Assembly (NCBI RefSeq): GCF_964340395.1
Contig: NC_135549.1
Location: 14,377,342 to 14,441,341 of the forward strand
DNA: 64,000 nucleotides
Source: Glandiceps talaboti
Lineage: Eukaryota; Hemichordata; Enteropneusta; Spengelidae
Reading direction: 5' to 3'
Shown here piece after piece: positions 1-12,468 of this stretch. The position numbers and the translations under genes are program-made. Each line of letters begins with the position of its first letter. Positions within the stretch are counted from its first letter, which is position 1. The notes under the pieces were generated by a model, which worked only from the letters and a program-made list of their open reading frames with translations, ran no database searches and was not told the DNA's origin.

Positions 1-193
1 TACTTTTTGTAAACAGTTTATTTCAGAGATCTCTTTTGTATGCAACAATGGCTTGATTTTGGATAGGCACGGAAGTCTGAAATGAAAGCTATCAATGTGA
101 TTGAATAGTGGGATTATCCAGACAGATGGTATATGACATAACATAGGGAGGGATAGGGACAGAACATGACCAACCATATTGTGATAGAAATTT

Positions 194-1953
194 AGTAAAT
201 CAGTTCAAACCTGATGAAAGGCAAAAATGACCTAAATTCAAATCCATTGCGCAGTTTTCTCATGAGGACAGAAACTTTGAACTGGATCGATTCAGTTCTT
301 CAGGTTTAATTTTAGGTATACATTTACAATTTCAAGCTACTGTTTAGGTTGCCAAATAATATAAATATGAGTGTATTGTATGGTCTACATGTAACTACTG
401 CTGTGTATCATTGTAATGGATAACTGTTTACTGGCTGTGATGTAAATATTGTAGTTTTTTTTTGGTCATATATTATTCTGTCTGTGTATTCTGTGTTAAT
501 AAACTGACATAGATGGCTGAAGTCTATCATAGTAATCAAGCTTTCTGTTGATTTTTGTTATCATTTTTATGAATATTGCACAGTTTATGCATAATAAACA
601 GATGGGGTCTTGTACCTGTAATGTCATGTAAATGCCATGAGCTGTGTACACAGAGTTCTGTCATTTTGTTGTATGTAGCTACATGTAACAATATTCCATT
701 TAGATTCACTCGTAAGGGTTCTCTTGTTTGTAGCTATTCAGAAATATAGATCACTTTTACAATAGTATTAAAATTCAGTAAACTATAATTCATACTTATT
801 TTACATTTGACGTTACAGGTTGAATGCAAGATGAAATTTTAACCCTTTAAATTTTGAAGTAATCAAAAACTGAAGTATAGTCTAGCAAATTATAGTGAGC
901 ATGTAAATTACAATTGGTATATGTTACGTAGGTAATTCTGTAATGAGAAAGATACTCATATTTCTGTCTTAAGATGTCTTGGTTTTCAAAAATCTTGAAA
1001 TAATCTTGAAATAGTCCCTACTATTTCATTCCCTGAGAATTCAATATATCAATCCAATCTTCAAAGTACTCACACAATACAATGAAATGTCTCAGTGTCG
1101 ATTCAACGCTTTTATTGATATCGTTTCCCTATCCTTAAAGTTTATGAACTTTACAAAGAATGTTGCTGCTTTATATGTAAAGTAGTCTTTCTATCGAAAC
1201 TATTTATTTATGTCACTAAGTTTTAAAGGTAGAGTGTGCTAAACAGCCACATAACGTGACAGAACCTCATGATACGCAAGTGTGGCGTACTTGGGTATTT
1301 GCATGAGTGATTGCAGTGTTTTCTGCGGTAGTACTTTCATGAGCATAGGGAGTGAAAGTGTGACAGAAATCACTGCAACATACCCCTGAGTACCCACACT
1401 GACTCACATGGCATGGGGTTCTGTAATTATTACATATTTTTATCCGAAATAACAAATTTCCATAAGAATGACACTGTGATCTTGTGCTTTTGTGGAGAAT
1501 GAACAATTGTGTCCTCATTACCATATTATTTGCATGAAGGTATGCAATGTTTTCAGTATTGCACTGCAGTACAAATAACGTTAGTAGTGTGTGCACCAGT
1601 GTGCTCTCTAATGATAGCCAAATGTTGTTGTTGTGAGTCAAAATGAGAAAAAGCTGGGATTTCTTGAGAGTCATCACATAGTAAGAGATAGGGGAACATC
1701 AAATTTTGGTGCGTCACTATACAAATTGTGTGCGTCAGTGGTGCGTCATATTGGCTTAGAGGAGATACTGATGTGCACACACCAGTGCAAGTAATCTCTG
1801 GTAAACAATAGCTTGAAATTGTAAATGTATACCTAAAATTAAACCTGTAGAACTGAATCGATCCAGTTTAAAGTTTCTGTCCTCATGAGAAAACTGCGCA
1901 ATGGATTTGAATTTAGGTCATTTTTGCCTTTCATCAGGTTTGAACCGATTTTC
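194..1953. repeat. Long inverted repeat, about 155-bp arms with 1.45-kb spacer
   Basis: The left arm is about 194-350 and the right arm about 1,801-1,953 in reverse complement, with only a handful of mismatches. For example, CAGTTCAAACCTGATGAAAG at 201-220 faces CTTTCATCAGGTTTGAACC near 1,928-1,946. It could be a foldback or non-autonomous DNA transposon, or an inverted duplication. No target duplication is evident at the outer edges and no transposase is readable in the spacer. Confidence 0.85.
1278..1400. repeat. Nested imperfect hairpin inside the inverted repeat
   Basis: The arm at 1,278-1,325 pairs imperfectly with 1,364-1,400 (CAGTGTTTTCTG against CAGAAATCACTG, and AAGTGTGG against CCCACACT). 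Inside it, ACTTTCA at 1,333-1,339 pairs with TGAAAGT at 1,353-1,359. Confidence 0.6.
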
Positions 1954-2198
1954 TGTGCAGCACATGCACACTGTCTTGAAGCTAACAGTCAATGTATAAC
2001 GAGTGTCACGAGGAGAAAGTTTAAGTGTAACATTTTAGCTAGTACTTACATGTATAAATACAACTAATCAAAACTAATTGTACAGCCAGCAGTGTTCCTT
2101 GTTCTCTATTGAGGGCAGAACACTGGAAATTGTGCACTAGTAGGAAGCCCAACTTCAGTCATGAAAGTATGCTTCAAGTTCTATGCAAAAGGTTATCT

Positions 2199-2363
2199 TT
2201 GTCTGTCTGACTGTCTCTGTTTCTGTCGGTCTGTCAGACTCTGTCTGTCTATGTCGTCTCTGTGTCTGTCTGTCTGTCCATCCGTCCATCTGTCTGTATG
2301 TCCATCCATCCGTCCGTCCGCCTGCCTGTCTGTCCATCCCTCCGTCTGTCCATCCATCCGTCC

Positions 2364-2398
<35 letters not shown>

Positions 2399-2456
2399 CA
2401 TCTGTCTCTGTCCGTCCATCTGTCTGTCTGTCTCTGTCTGTCTGTCTGTCTGTCTT
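2199..2456. repeat. Degenerate tetranucleotide tract (GTCT/CCAT/CCGT)n
   Basis: About 260 bp of GTCT units mixed with CCAT and CCGT units. The Cys/Leu/Ser-rich and Pro/Ser-rich open frames across it are by-products of the repeat, not genes. Confidence 0.9.
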
Positions 2457-3329
2457 TCTATATTGTATGGTATGTATGACGGTAGGGATGATGGGAAAGA
2501 CTCGGAGTCAAAGGTATTTCATTGGACATTATTATGCATTGTCAATTATGTATGCTTTATCAGAGGTAATTTAGGAAATTGTCATTGCCAGATTCTCATT
2601 AATATTGGTGGCTTGTAACCTTGTCTGTACATTTTGTAAATAACTCAATGTACATAATTATGGCCTCTATTGCAATCAGCTGTGTGTGAAGTACGGTACA
2701 TTCACTTGAATTAAAAATCAATGTTACAAATGTACTGGCAAATTACAGTCATGGTCTGCATATAAATGAGTCGATTAACATAATTACAATAGGTAAATTT
2801 GTATTTACTTTAATTTAAAAGTAATTTGCAGTGCAGTCTAGTAAATATGTTAACCTTATCTTTGTACAGAACAATGCACTCTTTTTAGAGCATGTAGAGC
2901 ACCCCTTTTCATCAAATGGACTAGTCTATACATAGGTCATGACATACTGACTGAACTTAGAATTTGGTGGATAAAGATGGACAGGAAGATACTACTGAAT
3001 AATTTAGGAGGGCATTTGTCTTTGTCAATTTTAACAATGTGTTTATGATGTCCACAGATTGGTTTATTTCCTAATAGATGACTAAAATTAAAATATATTG
3101 TATAGTGTTTGATGTAGCATATTAAGGGGTCGTGTTGGCACAATGACAAAGAGGTGATTAGTGTGTATCTCTATATTTGTATTGTAAGTGGATATACAGA
3201 AAAAATCAATGCCGTGTTACTATATTGGGTAAAGCTGGGTTTGAATTTACATGTTAATATCTATGCATAGTAGTAAAATACATTTTGTAGTCAGGTTGTA
3301 AGTGAACTCTTTCAGGTAAATGTACTAAT
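2457..3329. other. Gene-free stretch
   Basis: AT-rich unique sequence; I see nothing recognisable in it. Confidence 0.5.
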
Positions 3330-3760
3330 ACTACATAGCGCTGCGACACAGGCAGATGTCCCAGCGATATGTATTATTGTATTGTGCTGCAACATGGGCA
3401 GATGTCGCAGTGATACATGGTAGTGTATTGTGCTGCAATACAGGCAAATGTTGCAGTGATGCATGGTAGTGTTGTGCTGCAACACAGATGTAGCAGTGTA
3501 AGTGTACGTGTTGTGCTGCAACTCAGCCAGATGTGGCATTGTATATGGCATGTGTTGTTCTGCAACACAGGCAGATGAAGCAGTGGTACATGGTGCGGTA
3601 GTGTGATGTGCTGCAACACAGGCTTATTTAGCAGTGGTACATGGTAGTGTGTTGTGCTGCAACACAGGCTTATTTAACAGTGGTACACGATAATATGATA
3701 TGCAGAAATACATGTACACCATACATATGTAGCAGTGGTATGATAGTGACATGTGCCGTA
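3330..3760. repeat. Degenerate minisatellite, roughly 50-60-bp unit
   Basis: About seven diverged copies of a motif built from GTGCTGCAACACAGGC followed by AGATGT(C/A)GCAGTG and a TACATGGTAGTG segment. Unit lengths vary, so open frames across it are chance. Confidence 0.8.
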
Positions 3761-3907
3761 AGATATTTCAATTTGACATGATAATACATCATTGTATTGT
3801 CCAGTTTCTGAATAACCTGGCCAATATGATAAATGAGAATGCGGTGAATTTTAGCTGAAAGATACTATTAAATTCCATTTAATATGCCATTAATTTGTCA
3901 ATGATCA

Positions 3908-4147
3908 TGTATGTATGTATGTATGTATGTATGTATGTATGTATGTATGTATGTATGAATGTATGTATGTATGTATGTATGTATGGATGTATGTATGTAT
4001 GTATGTATGTATGTATGTATGTATGTATGTATGTATGTATACGTACGTACGTATACGTACGTACGTACGTACGTACATACGTACATACGTGTATGTATGT
4101 ATGTATGTATGTATGTATGTATGTATGTATGTATGTATGAATGTATG
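3908..4147. repeat. (ATGT)n microsatellite with an (ACGT)n core
   Basis: About 240 bp. (ATGT)n flanks a central block at about 4,040-4,092 made of ACGT repeats, which is self-complementary. Confidence 0.95.
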
Positions 4148-6277
4148 TGAATGCATGTCTGCATTTATATATCATGAATGCATTACATAAATATTTCAGG
4201 TATTCTGTGGAACTAAAAACCTAGTAAAACATATGCTTATATCTCAAATTTTCCGTGCCACTTATTCACCAAGAAATTATATATAGGACATGATTACTTC
4301 TACGCGACCTTGGTGTTGTCCTTGTAGAACTCAGAGTGGCAGATCGGTTACACCCACACATTGCCATCAGTCATAATACTTTCAACAATATGGTCTGAGA
4401 ATAAACAACAACAACAAAAACCCTTTCAATCATCGTTGTTTTTTGTAGCAGGTAGTTGTAAATTTAGAATGAACTGTTCTAGCTCTGTGATTAATGATTT
4501 ACCGCCATTTTACCTAATTTGAAAGTCTTTGATTTCACTGGCAAAGATTAATGGATGACATATTTTATGTGTACTAAACGTTAAGTATTGCTTTGATATT
4601 TTTGATTAAAATGAAGGAGGCTGTGTTTTCCAGATATGAAATAATTTGAATGGAATGCGTGGAAGACATATGACAAATATGAAATATGTTTATGTATTTT
4701 ACTACATGAGGTATATGAATTTAATCCAATATCATAACATCATTGCATGCATTGGTTCTTGCAATCATGCATAGATATTTACTGTTGCCTCCTAGCTATA
4801 TATATTTTACCATTAGTGATCACGTTTCACTATTTTGGATCAGAGTTGTTTTTTTCGTTTGATAATGAATGAGTATTTCATGGCCAGCTCTAGAAATCTT
4901 GCAATATGTAAACATTTCTCAGAAAATTTTCCCTGCTTCAATACTTTCAAGAGTTAGACTTTGAACGTATAATCATCATCGTCATAGACTTGTAATATTT
5001 CAGTTAGTAGTGATGTCTAGATACTAGTGTTAGATAAAAAAAAACCATCATATACATTATACTTAAATGCACATATCAAACAGTCTTTAGAATGTTTAAT
5101 GACATTGGATGTTAAATGCTGTGATATTCATGTTAAATGCCTATTGGAAGCACCTTTCTGATTGGACAAGCCATGGTGATTTCGCATAAAAGCAGTCGAA
5201 ATGTTGACAATATGTGTTTTTTTCATAACAAGTGATGTCTTTGAAACCAGGGAAATTTTGATGAAGCTATCCATACCCAAATGATACCATGATCATTTAT
5301 GGTAAATTAAGCTCCTAATTTTGTTTATTTCCCCATGATGCCAAGCCCCAGTGTACAGCTGAGGCATCTTCTAGGCCAGATTTGGCAAGTTTTAAACTCT
5401 ATTTCAGAGAGTTTACACAGGATGCTGAAAATGACTCTTGTAGGTCCCCAAAGCTGAGGATACCTATAGCTGATGTGATACATGAATACAAATGTAGGTT
5501 CTGTAGTTGACATAATTCTGTGTGTGGAAGTATTGATGGCAGAAGTAGGTGAGATATGCCATTTCTTGTAGAGATACATGTACACTTACCTAATTCAAAG
5601 CTATAGATTTATTAAGAGAAGGGGGTTGGGGTTTAAGGATGGCTAGCTAGCTGATACATGAATTGGTCCTTTAGTTGAATAAATGTGGAAAGTGGAAGTA
5701 TTGATGGTAGAAGTAGGTGATGTACAGTGTATTTGATGTCGTGTAGAGATACAAATCGTGTAGATTTATTGCCATTCGTATGTAACCGCCAGGAAGTCAT
5801 TGAAATGTGACCCCTTGGTAAAAAAATCACTTCCTGCATCACGGTAATACTTGACTTGAAAACTATCACTAGGATTGCATGTGACTTGATTGTGAATGTA
5901 GATAATAGGTTAACTGTTTTATTGTCACACTTGTGGAGAGGAAGTTCATTCAGATATAGTAACATATATAGTTTGAAGGATGTTTGTTCTTGCGAATTGT
6001 GGAGACTGTAAAATACATTATGTTGTTCAGTCCTATCAAACTTGTGAGTCCTGTTTGATAGTGTGGCATGAATGTTGTATCTTACAGACTAGTTCTATCA
6101 GTGAAACATCTTTTTTTGCTTACATGAATTTTAGTATACGCCTTTTTTCTCAAAGATGTCAAGAGACACGTGTCATACTTATACATGTAATATGCAGTTG
6201 TGCTACAATACCATTGGCAATTTTTTGTTTCAAATGAAGATGTTTGTTATTCTACTACCCAGGCTATAGTCCCTGGA
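4148..6277. other. Gene-free stretch
   Basis: AT-rich sequence without recognisable exons. A partial local duplication is visible at about 5,480-5,560 and 5,645-5,730 (shared GATACATGAAT and GGAAGTATTGATGG segments). Confidence 0.5.
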
Positions 6278-7407
6278 CTCCAGGGTCTGTCATGTACTAA
6301 CTGAAATTGTAGGGTCTGTCATGTACTAACTGAAACTCCAGGGTCTGTCATGTACTAACTGAAACTCCAGGGTCTGTCATGTACTAACTGAAACTCCAGG
6401 GTCTGTCATGTACCAACTGAAGTTCCAGGGTATGTCATGTACTAATTGAAGTTCCAGGGTTTGTCATGTATTAACTGAAATTCCAGGGTCTGTCATGTAC
6501 TAATTGAAGTTCCAGGGTTTGTCGTATCATGTACCAACTGAAATTCCAGGGTCTGTCTTGTACTAACTGAAACTCCAGGGTCTGTCATGTACTAACTGAA
6601 ATTCCAGGGTCTGTCATGTACTAATTGAAGTTCCAGGGTCTGTCTTGTACTAACTGAAGTTCCAGGGTATGTCATGTACCAACTGAAATTCCAGGGTCTG
6701 TCATGTACTAACTGAAATTCCAGGGTATGTCATGTACCAACTGAAATTCCAGGGTCTGTCTTGTACCAACTGAAATTCCAGGGTCTGTCATGTACTAACT
6801 GAAATTCCAGGGTATGTCATGTACTAACTGAAATTCCAGGGTATGTCATGTACCAACTGAAATTCCAGGGTATGTCATGTACTAACTGAAACTCCAGGGT
6901 CTGTCATGTACTAACTGAAACTCCAGGGTCTGTCACGTACCAACTGTAATTCCAGGGTCTGTCATGTACTAACTGAAACTCCAGGGTCTGTCTTGTACTA
7001 ACTGAAATTCCAGGGTCTGTCATGTACTAACTGAAATTCCAGGGTCTGTCTTGTACCAACTGAAATTCCAGGGTCTGTCATGTACTAACTGAAATTCCAG
7101 GGTCTGTCTTGTACCAACTGAAATTGCAGGGTATGTCATGTACTAACTGAAACTCCAGGGTCTGTCATGTACTAACTGAAATTCCAGGGTCTGTCATGTA
7201 CTAACTGAAATTCCAGGGTCTGTCATGTACTAACTGAAATTCCAGGGTCTGTCATGTACTAACTGAAATTCCAGGGTCTGTCATGTACTAACTGAAATTC
7301 CAGGGTATGTCATGTACTAACTGAAACTCCAGGGTCTGTCATGTACTAACTGAAACTCCAGGGTCTGTCATGTACTAACTGGAATTCCAGGGTCTGTCAC
7401 ATACTAT
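6278..7407. repeat. 29-bp minisatellite, about 39 copies
   Basis: The unit begins TTCCAGGGTCTGTCATGTAC and ends TAACTGAAA. Copies differ at a few recurrent sites (CTCCAG/TTCCAG, TCTGTC/TATGTC, CATGTAC/CTTGTAC, TAACTG/CAACTG). One copy near 6,520-6,535 has a 5-bp insertion. The unit length is not a multiple of three and no open frame runs across. Confidence 0.97.
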
Positions 7408-7609
7408 TAAAGTGAATCATCTTACTGTTAACTTGTAACTATGAGATCTTTATATGTATGATTGCAAACTAAATAAATGATGCGTTGACGTTTTGGGTAC
7501 ACCGTTGACATCAAGATCACAGACAAAACTTCATGTCATGCATAAACTTGGTAATGCTATGTGGAAACTTTATACTCACTGCAAGGTGCTGACGTGTGTG
7601 TGTGTGGAG

Positions 7610-8023
7610 CATGCATAGTTCTTGGATTCCCTGGTCTATACACTGTGTCATGATTGCATGCATAGTTCTTGGATTCCCTGGTCTATACACTGTGTCATGA
7701 TTGCATGCATAGTTCTTGGATTCCCTGGTCTATACACTGTGTCATTCATTGCATGCATAGTTCTTGGATTCCCTGGTCTATACACTGTGTCATGATTGCA
7801 TGCGTAGTTCTTGGATTCCCTGGTCTACACTGTGTCATGATTGCATGCGTAGTTCTTGGATTCCCTGGTCTATACACTGTGTCATTCATTGCATGCATAG
7901 TTCTTGGATTCCCTGGTCTATACACTGTGTCATGATTGCATGCACAGTTCTTGGATTCCCTGATCTATACACTGTGTCATTCATTGCATGCATAGTTCTT
8001 GGATTCCCTGGTCTATACACTGT
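7610..8023. repeat. 47/48-bp minisatellite, 9 copies
   Basis: The unit contains GTTCTTGGATTCCCTGGTCT then ATACACTGTGTCAT and GCATGCATA. Two linker types alternate: CATGATT (47 bp) and CATTCATT (48 bp). One copy has lost four bases (near 7,828). The frames across it are products of the repeat. Confidence 0.97.
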
Positions 8024-11000
8024 GAGTAGTTTGTAGGTGTGTGTTTTTACGCCATGATATGGACAGATATGAAATAAAAAACAAATGTAATACAGTTCTA
8101 TGTGAATTTTAATATACACATGACAACTGAACAAGATACAAAGCATATACATGATGTGTACAGTACAGAAAGATGTTTAGAATACACATTAGAGTCACTT
8201 TTATACTGGGTTTTAACCATGTAAACCACATCTCTCAGTGGTTTGTTTGTCTGTATTTGTATTCTCAACCCAAGGTAGGTATAAAGGTTGATCCAGCTGT
8301 GAATTTCTGGGTCCTTGTTTTTGATTGAGAGGATTATGTTCCATGTATAAAAATTAGGTGGTGAGTGAATCTGTAGAGGTAGGGGTTTTCAAAAAAAAGT
8401 TACTCAGTGTTTTTGCTAAGGTTTGGGACCCTCGCTAACAATTGGATGTAAAATCATGTAAAAATTGATTAGATTAAGTTTCCAAACATTTTTGAAATCC
8501 TGTTTTCCCCCCAACTTGTAGTTTTTTTGTGTTCAAACAAATATCTCCCTCAGGGACCCTGGTGGAAAGGGGAATAGTATATTAGTTTGGTGGGGAACTC
8601 CTCTAAACTAACTTGGGGGACTAGAGTAGATTTTACCTACCTACCGTAAACTGTACTTTACAACGTACAGGTTGCAGTTTGTGGGAAAGAGGTCTCTATC
8701 TTGAAGACTTAGTAAGCCTTTGATTGGAAAGGTCGTGATGTATTTCACCAGGTTCATCTTGCCTTTACTTTTCTCATAAAAATGATTATGTTACATTTTA
8801 CCTGCACATGTATGTTTTAGTGCAGTTATGTTTCCTAAAAATAGAAATTATATTCAAACTATCAGTCTATTTTTCTAGGGAATCAGAAAAAAGGGCTACA
8901 GATGTATGTCAGAGGTCTTCACTATTTTCATATATGATGCTACATTTTTATAAGGCCAAAAGAACGCCCTTTGTCATTGAGGAAGTGAAATAGCCAGATT
9001 ATCAAACTGTACAGCACCTGATCAGACGGTTGATATGTCCTGACATTTGAGATGAATCATACATGTTAATTGTGTACAGTCAGTTTACGGTTTGTGTCGC
9101 ATGAATGTTAAAATCATAGTTTTGTATTCACTTGATTTTAGTATTTACAAGTACGAATTGGAATTAAGTACTTCTTTATAAAAAACCTCCCTAGAAAATG
9201 TTTCCCAATATTAGTCTTTCCTACTGAGCTGTGAACTTCAACCATACATCAGTGTTAGCGTTTAATTTGACACCTTAGTGGAGGAGACAGTTCGCTTGTT
9301 TGCCCTATTTCGACTATCACAAGTGATTTGGAAATGAAATTTTATGCGCCGATCTCACATATATGACTTTAACCCTGGATGAAACGAGGCAAAACCAAAC
9401 TAATGGTTACCAAGCTTTACTGAAAGTTTCACTTTTGATAGTTATTTACAGTCCTGAAGTGTTTGTAGGTGTACTGCTATAGATAATTCCAATCAAATCT
9501 ACCATGTCTGATCATAGTCATTAAAAATTTACATTGAACCTGATCATGTGGAACAACAACAACAACGATCTGTAATTTAGCCATGAAACAGACTGTGTGA
9601 ATCGTAAAGTTATATCTTACCTAGCTTTTACTGATTGAATCTTATATCTTACATCGTTTTTTTGGTCTGATAATGATCTCTTCATATTAATCATGTAGTT
9701 GTCTCGCACTTTCCAACCAAACATGAACTGTTCAGCTTCAATTCTTATACCTGATTTCTTTTTTTTAAAATGTTTTATCTGTTTCATCTACAAGAGGCAA
9801 ACAATAAACTTGAAATTGTCATCAGAGATGACAAAAAACAAACATGCACAGATTTATGTATTTATACTTATAGTGTCTTTTTTGTAACTATATATACTAA
9901 CTAATTCAATGCCAAAGATTTTTAAATTTAATTCTCCCAAAATTTAGTCTCCTTCAACCAGTTGTGACCAAAAGTTTACAAAATTTTCTAGTGGGCAAGA
10001 TATCAAGGTTAAAATTATTTTCTATAGTACCATATTAAAATAATTTGTTCAAAGGTTGTTTTTTTTGCGGAAAAGTGTGGGTGATCGTTATATATACTAT
10101 TTTATGATGAACTTTTTTCCTACTTGCCCTATAGCACAACAGGTGTACTGCAGTCGTTAAATTCTTCACAATCAGTCATGCTGTTAACATAAGAATGTAC
10201 TTTCCATTCTGATGTCAACGCTATCCTTTTTTTTCAGTCAATTTTTTTAAATCTATTGTGATTTCCATTTTGGTAAGTGGTTAAAATCTACCTGTTAGTA
10301 TTCACCAAATCTCTCCATTTTGATTCCCGGCTTTGCTACCAAAATTTATAGCTACAGAAGTACTCTGTAGTAAGTGACCTAATTCCTGTTTGTGTCGTTC
10401 CAAAGCAAAAGCAGATGGCTTTGACGTAGCTTTCCCTCGCGAAATATGGCCAACTTGCACATGGAAGATCACAAATGTGTGTTCGACACACCATATCTTG
10501 ATGATACAAAACATTACAAGAGAACAATGTCATAAGAGAATACACTTCTCTCATCTCGTATATACAATATTGACAATCGATACATCTATGGATAGTTGTC
10601 CTTAATGAGGGAAGCTTATAGCTGATGAGGAGAAATTCTTGGGCTTACAGTTGAAAGCTGTTTGATGATCCAGACTCGTGAAGAAAGCAGAGTCAGACAG
10701 TTGCAGTGAGGTGAATTCCAATGGAAAGCTATTATACATATTTGTTTTGACATGATATACAATAAATGCAACTCAATACCAACAATTCGTGCAGCTTTGA
10801 TAAATGTTAACATACTGCAGCCCATGTATATAATAGAAAGTTTGTGAGTTCATTCTGAATAAAAAAAGAAATACACATGCATTGTTGTCATTCATACACA
10901 TTTTCATTGCAACATACATGTAGATATATATATACCGTGTTGTGTGCCATGTTGTTTTTGAATAGCATTTGCTGCATGAATTGTATGTTTAGAAATACAT

Positions 11001-12451
11001 GGTTTTGATAGGATCGTTCGTTTTGGATGCCGTCAATATTTCCAGGCACTTTTCCATGTGTTGATTTCAATAGCATCTGTCAGTCTACAGTTTGTGTATT
11101 TGCTGGAATGTTTAAGTATTCAGCATCATCATTTGGTAGTTACACACGATTCTCATAATCAGGCAATTAGTTCTCGATAAATAATGATTTAGGTTCATAT
11201 CGCTGTGACATTAACAGTATTTCAAACACTATGGGGTGCTATTTTTCATATCTGAAGCTCTGCACATGATTATAAATATCAGCAGTATCTGGTGATGAGC
11301 AGTATTTCAACTTTTCATGGCAGAGATACAAGAAAATATCATAATTCAGACATATTTACATTAATATGAGAATTGATGAATTTGTCACTTTCCCGGATCC
11401 CTGGACCCAAAATTTACATATTTGACAATGTGTCTTTTGTAATTGCTGTAGATTGCTTATATTGCATTGTGTGGTTCTTGACCTTTTTAAAGCTATATAA
11501 ACGTACAAATTAATTGTGCAGATGATGGTGTAGTACTATTCATGAAAGTTTGAAAAAAAAAGCCTGTTTAGGCATGAAACTGGTTGAAAATTTAAGCTGT
11601 TGTGTACTTGCATTGTACTTTGTTGTTTAGTTTTAATTTTATTACTGTTACTACTAAGTTACACAGAACAGTTATGGTTCATGTAAATTTAAGTAGTCAT
11701 ATTTTTGTACATTCCAATTTTTCTGCATATTAATATTTTTGTACTTTGCTAAGATTTTTTATCAAATTGGACTTCTCTGTAGCCAAATAAACGGGCAGCG
11801 AGTTGATGAACATGTAGAGCTAGGCACTGTGACATCTTGCTGTGTACAAATTCGTACTTACTAAATTGCTCTAATTTCATCGTATGGCATCTTTGTTATC
11901 GCCAAGGAAATGTGCACTTGGCAGGTGAATGAACATTTATGGTATGGTATCATGGTAACAACAAGTTGGCCTTGCCAGGAAAAATAGTAAATTAAAATAT
12001 GTATTATTAATGCAATTCAAAGAGCATACACTTAATCTATATTTATATATATTACATGAATATATGTATGTCATGCTACACAGGATATACAACTTCAGAA
12101 TTCTAAGATTGCTTCGGAAAAAAAAATGAAAAAAAATAGAATTGTGTAGTGAGGTGTTGTGAATCACGCAGTCTTGATTAAATTATGACTAGACTGCTCT
12201 ATGTACTTGATATGTACATTCGTTAGGCATCATATTAATTAGATTTAGTAGCACTTCATTTTAATACTAATGCAATGAGTATAGTGTGCAGTGAAATGGA
12301 TTGCTAGGAATTAATAGAATGGTCCAAAATATGAGATTTCTAGTCTTGTTATCAATGGGATGGTCTTATTTTATTAAAAGATTATATTTCATTCAAGAAG
12401 GGAACTAGTAAAAAAAATGAATTGGCAACACCCTTCCCTCCTCCTATACAT
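8024..12451. other. Gene-free stretch
   Basis: AT-rich sequence with no recognisable exon. It contains a dispersed-repeat fragment at 8,403-8,640 (listed). An AATAAA at about 11,787 could be a poly(A) signal, but no coding sequence precedes it. Confidence 0.5.
8403..8640 (+). repeat. Dispersed repeat fragment related to the foldback element at 47.5 kb
   Basis: It shares GTGTTTTTGCTAAGGT and, further on, TAGATTTTACCTAC with the foldback element at about 47,519-47,779. A GGGACCCT segment occurs twice (8,427 and 8,555). Confidence 0.55.
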
Positions 12452-12468
12452 CCCCCCCCCCCCCCCCC
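12452..12468. repeat. Poly(C) tract
   Basis: Seventeen C in a row after a C-rich lead-in. Confidence 0.95.

Larger units (their letters stand above)
1..2190. other. Gene-free left edge
   Basis: No coding sequence is recognisable. AATAAA-like words near 500 and 590 could be the poly(A) end of a gene to the left, but no coding exon is present to support this. The stretch is dominated by one large inverted repeat and a hairpin, listed separately. Confidence 0.5.

Noticed and set aside
490-620. Poly(A) signals of an upstream gene (AATAAA-type words near 500 and 590)
   Set aside because: AATAAA is common in AT-rich DNA and there is no coding exon on either side to support a gene end.
10621-10640. 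Possible hammerhead ribozyme core (CTGATGAGGAGAAA); similar words at about 35,826 and 38,727
   Set aside because: Stem II is missing or only two pairs, and I could not find matching stems I and III with a cleavage triplet.
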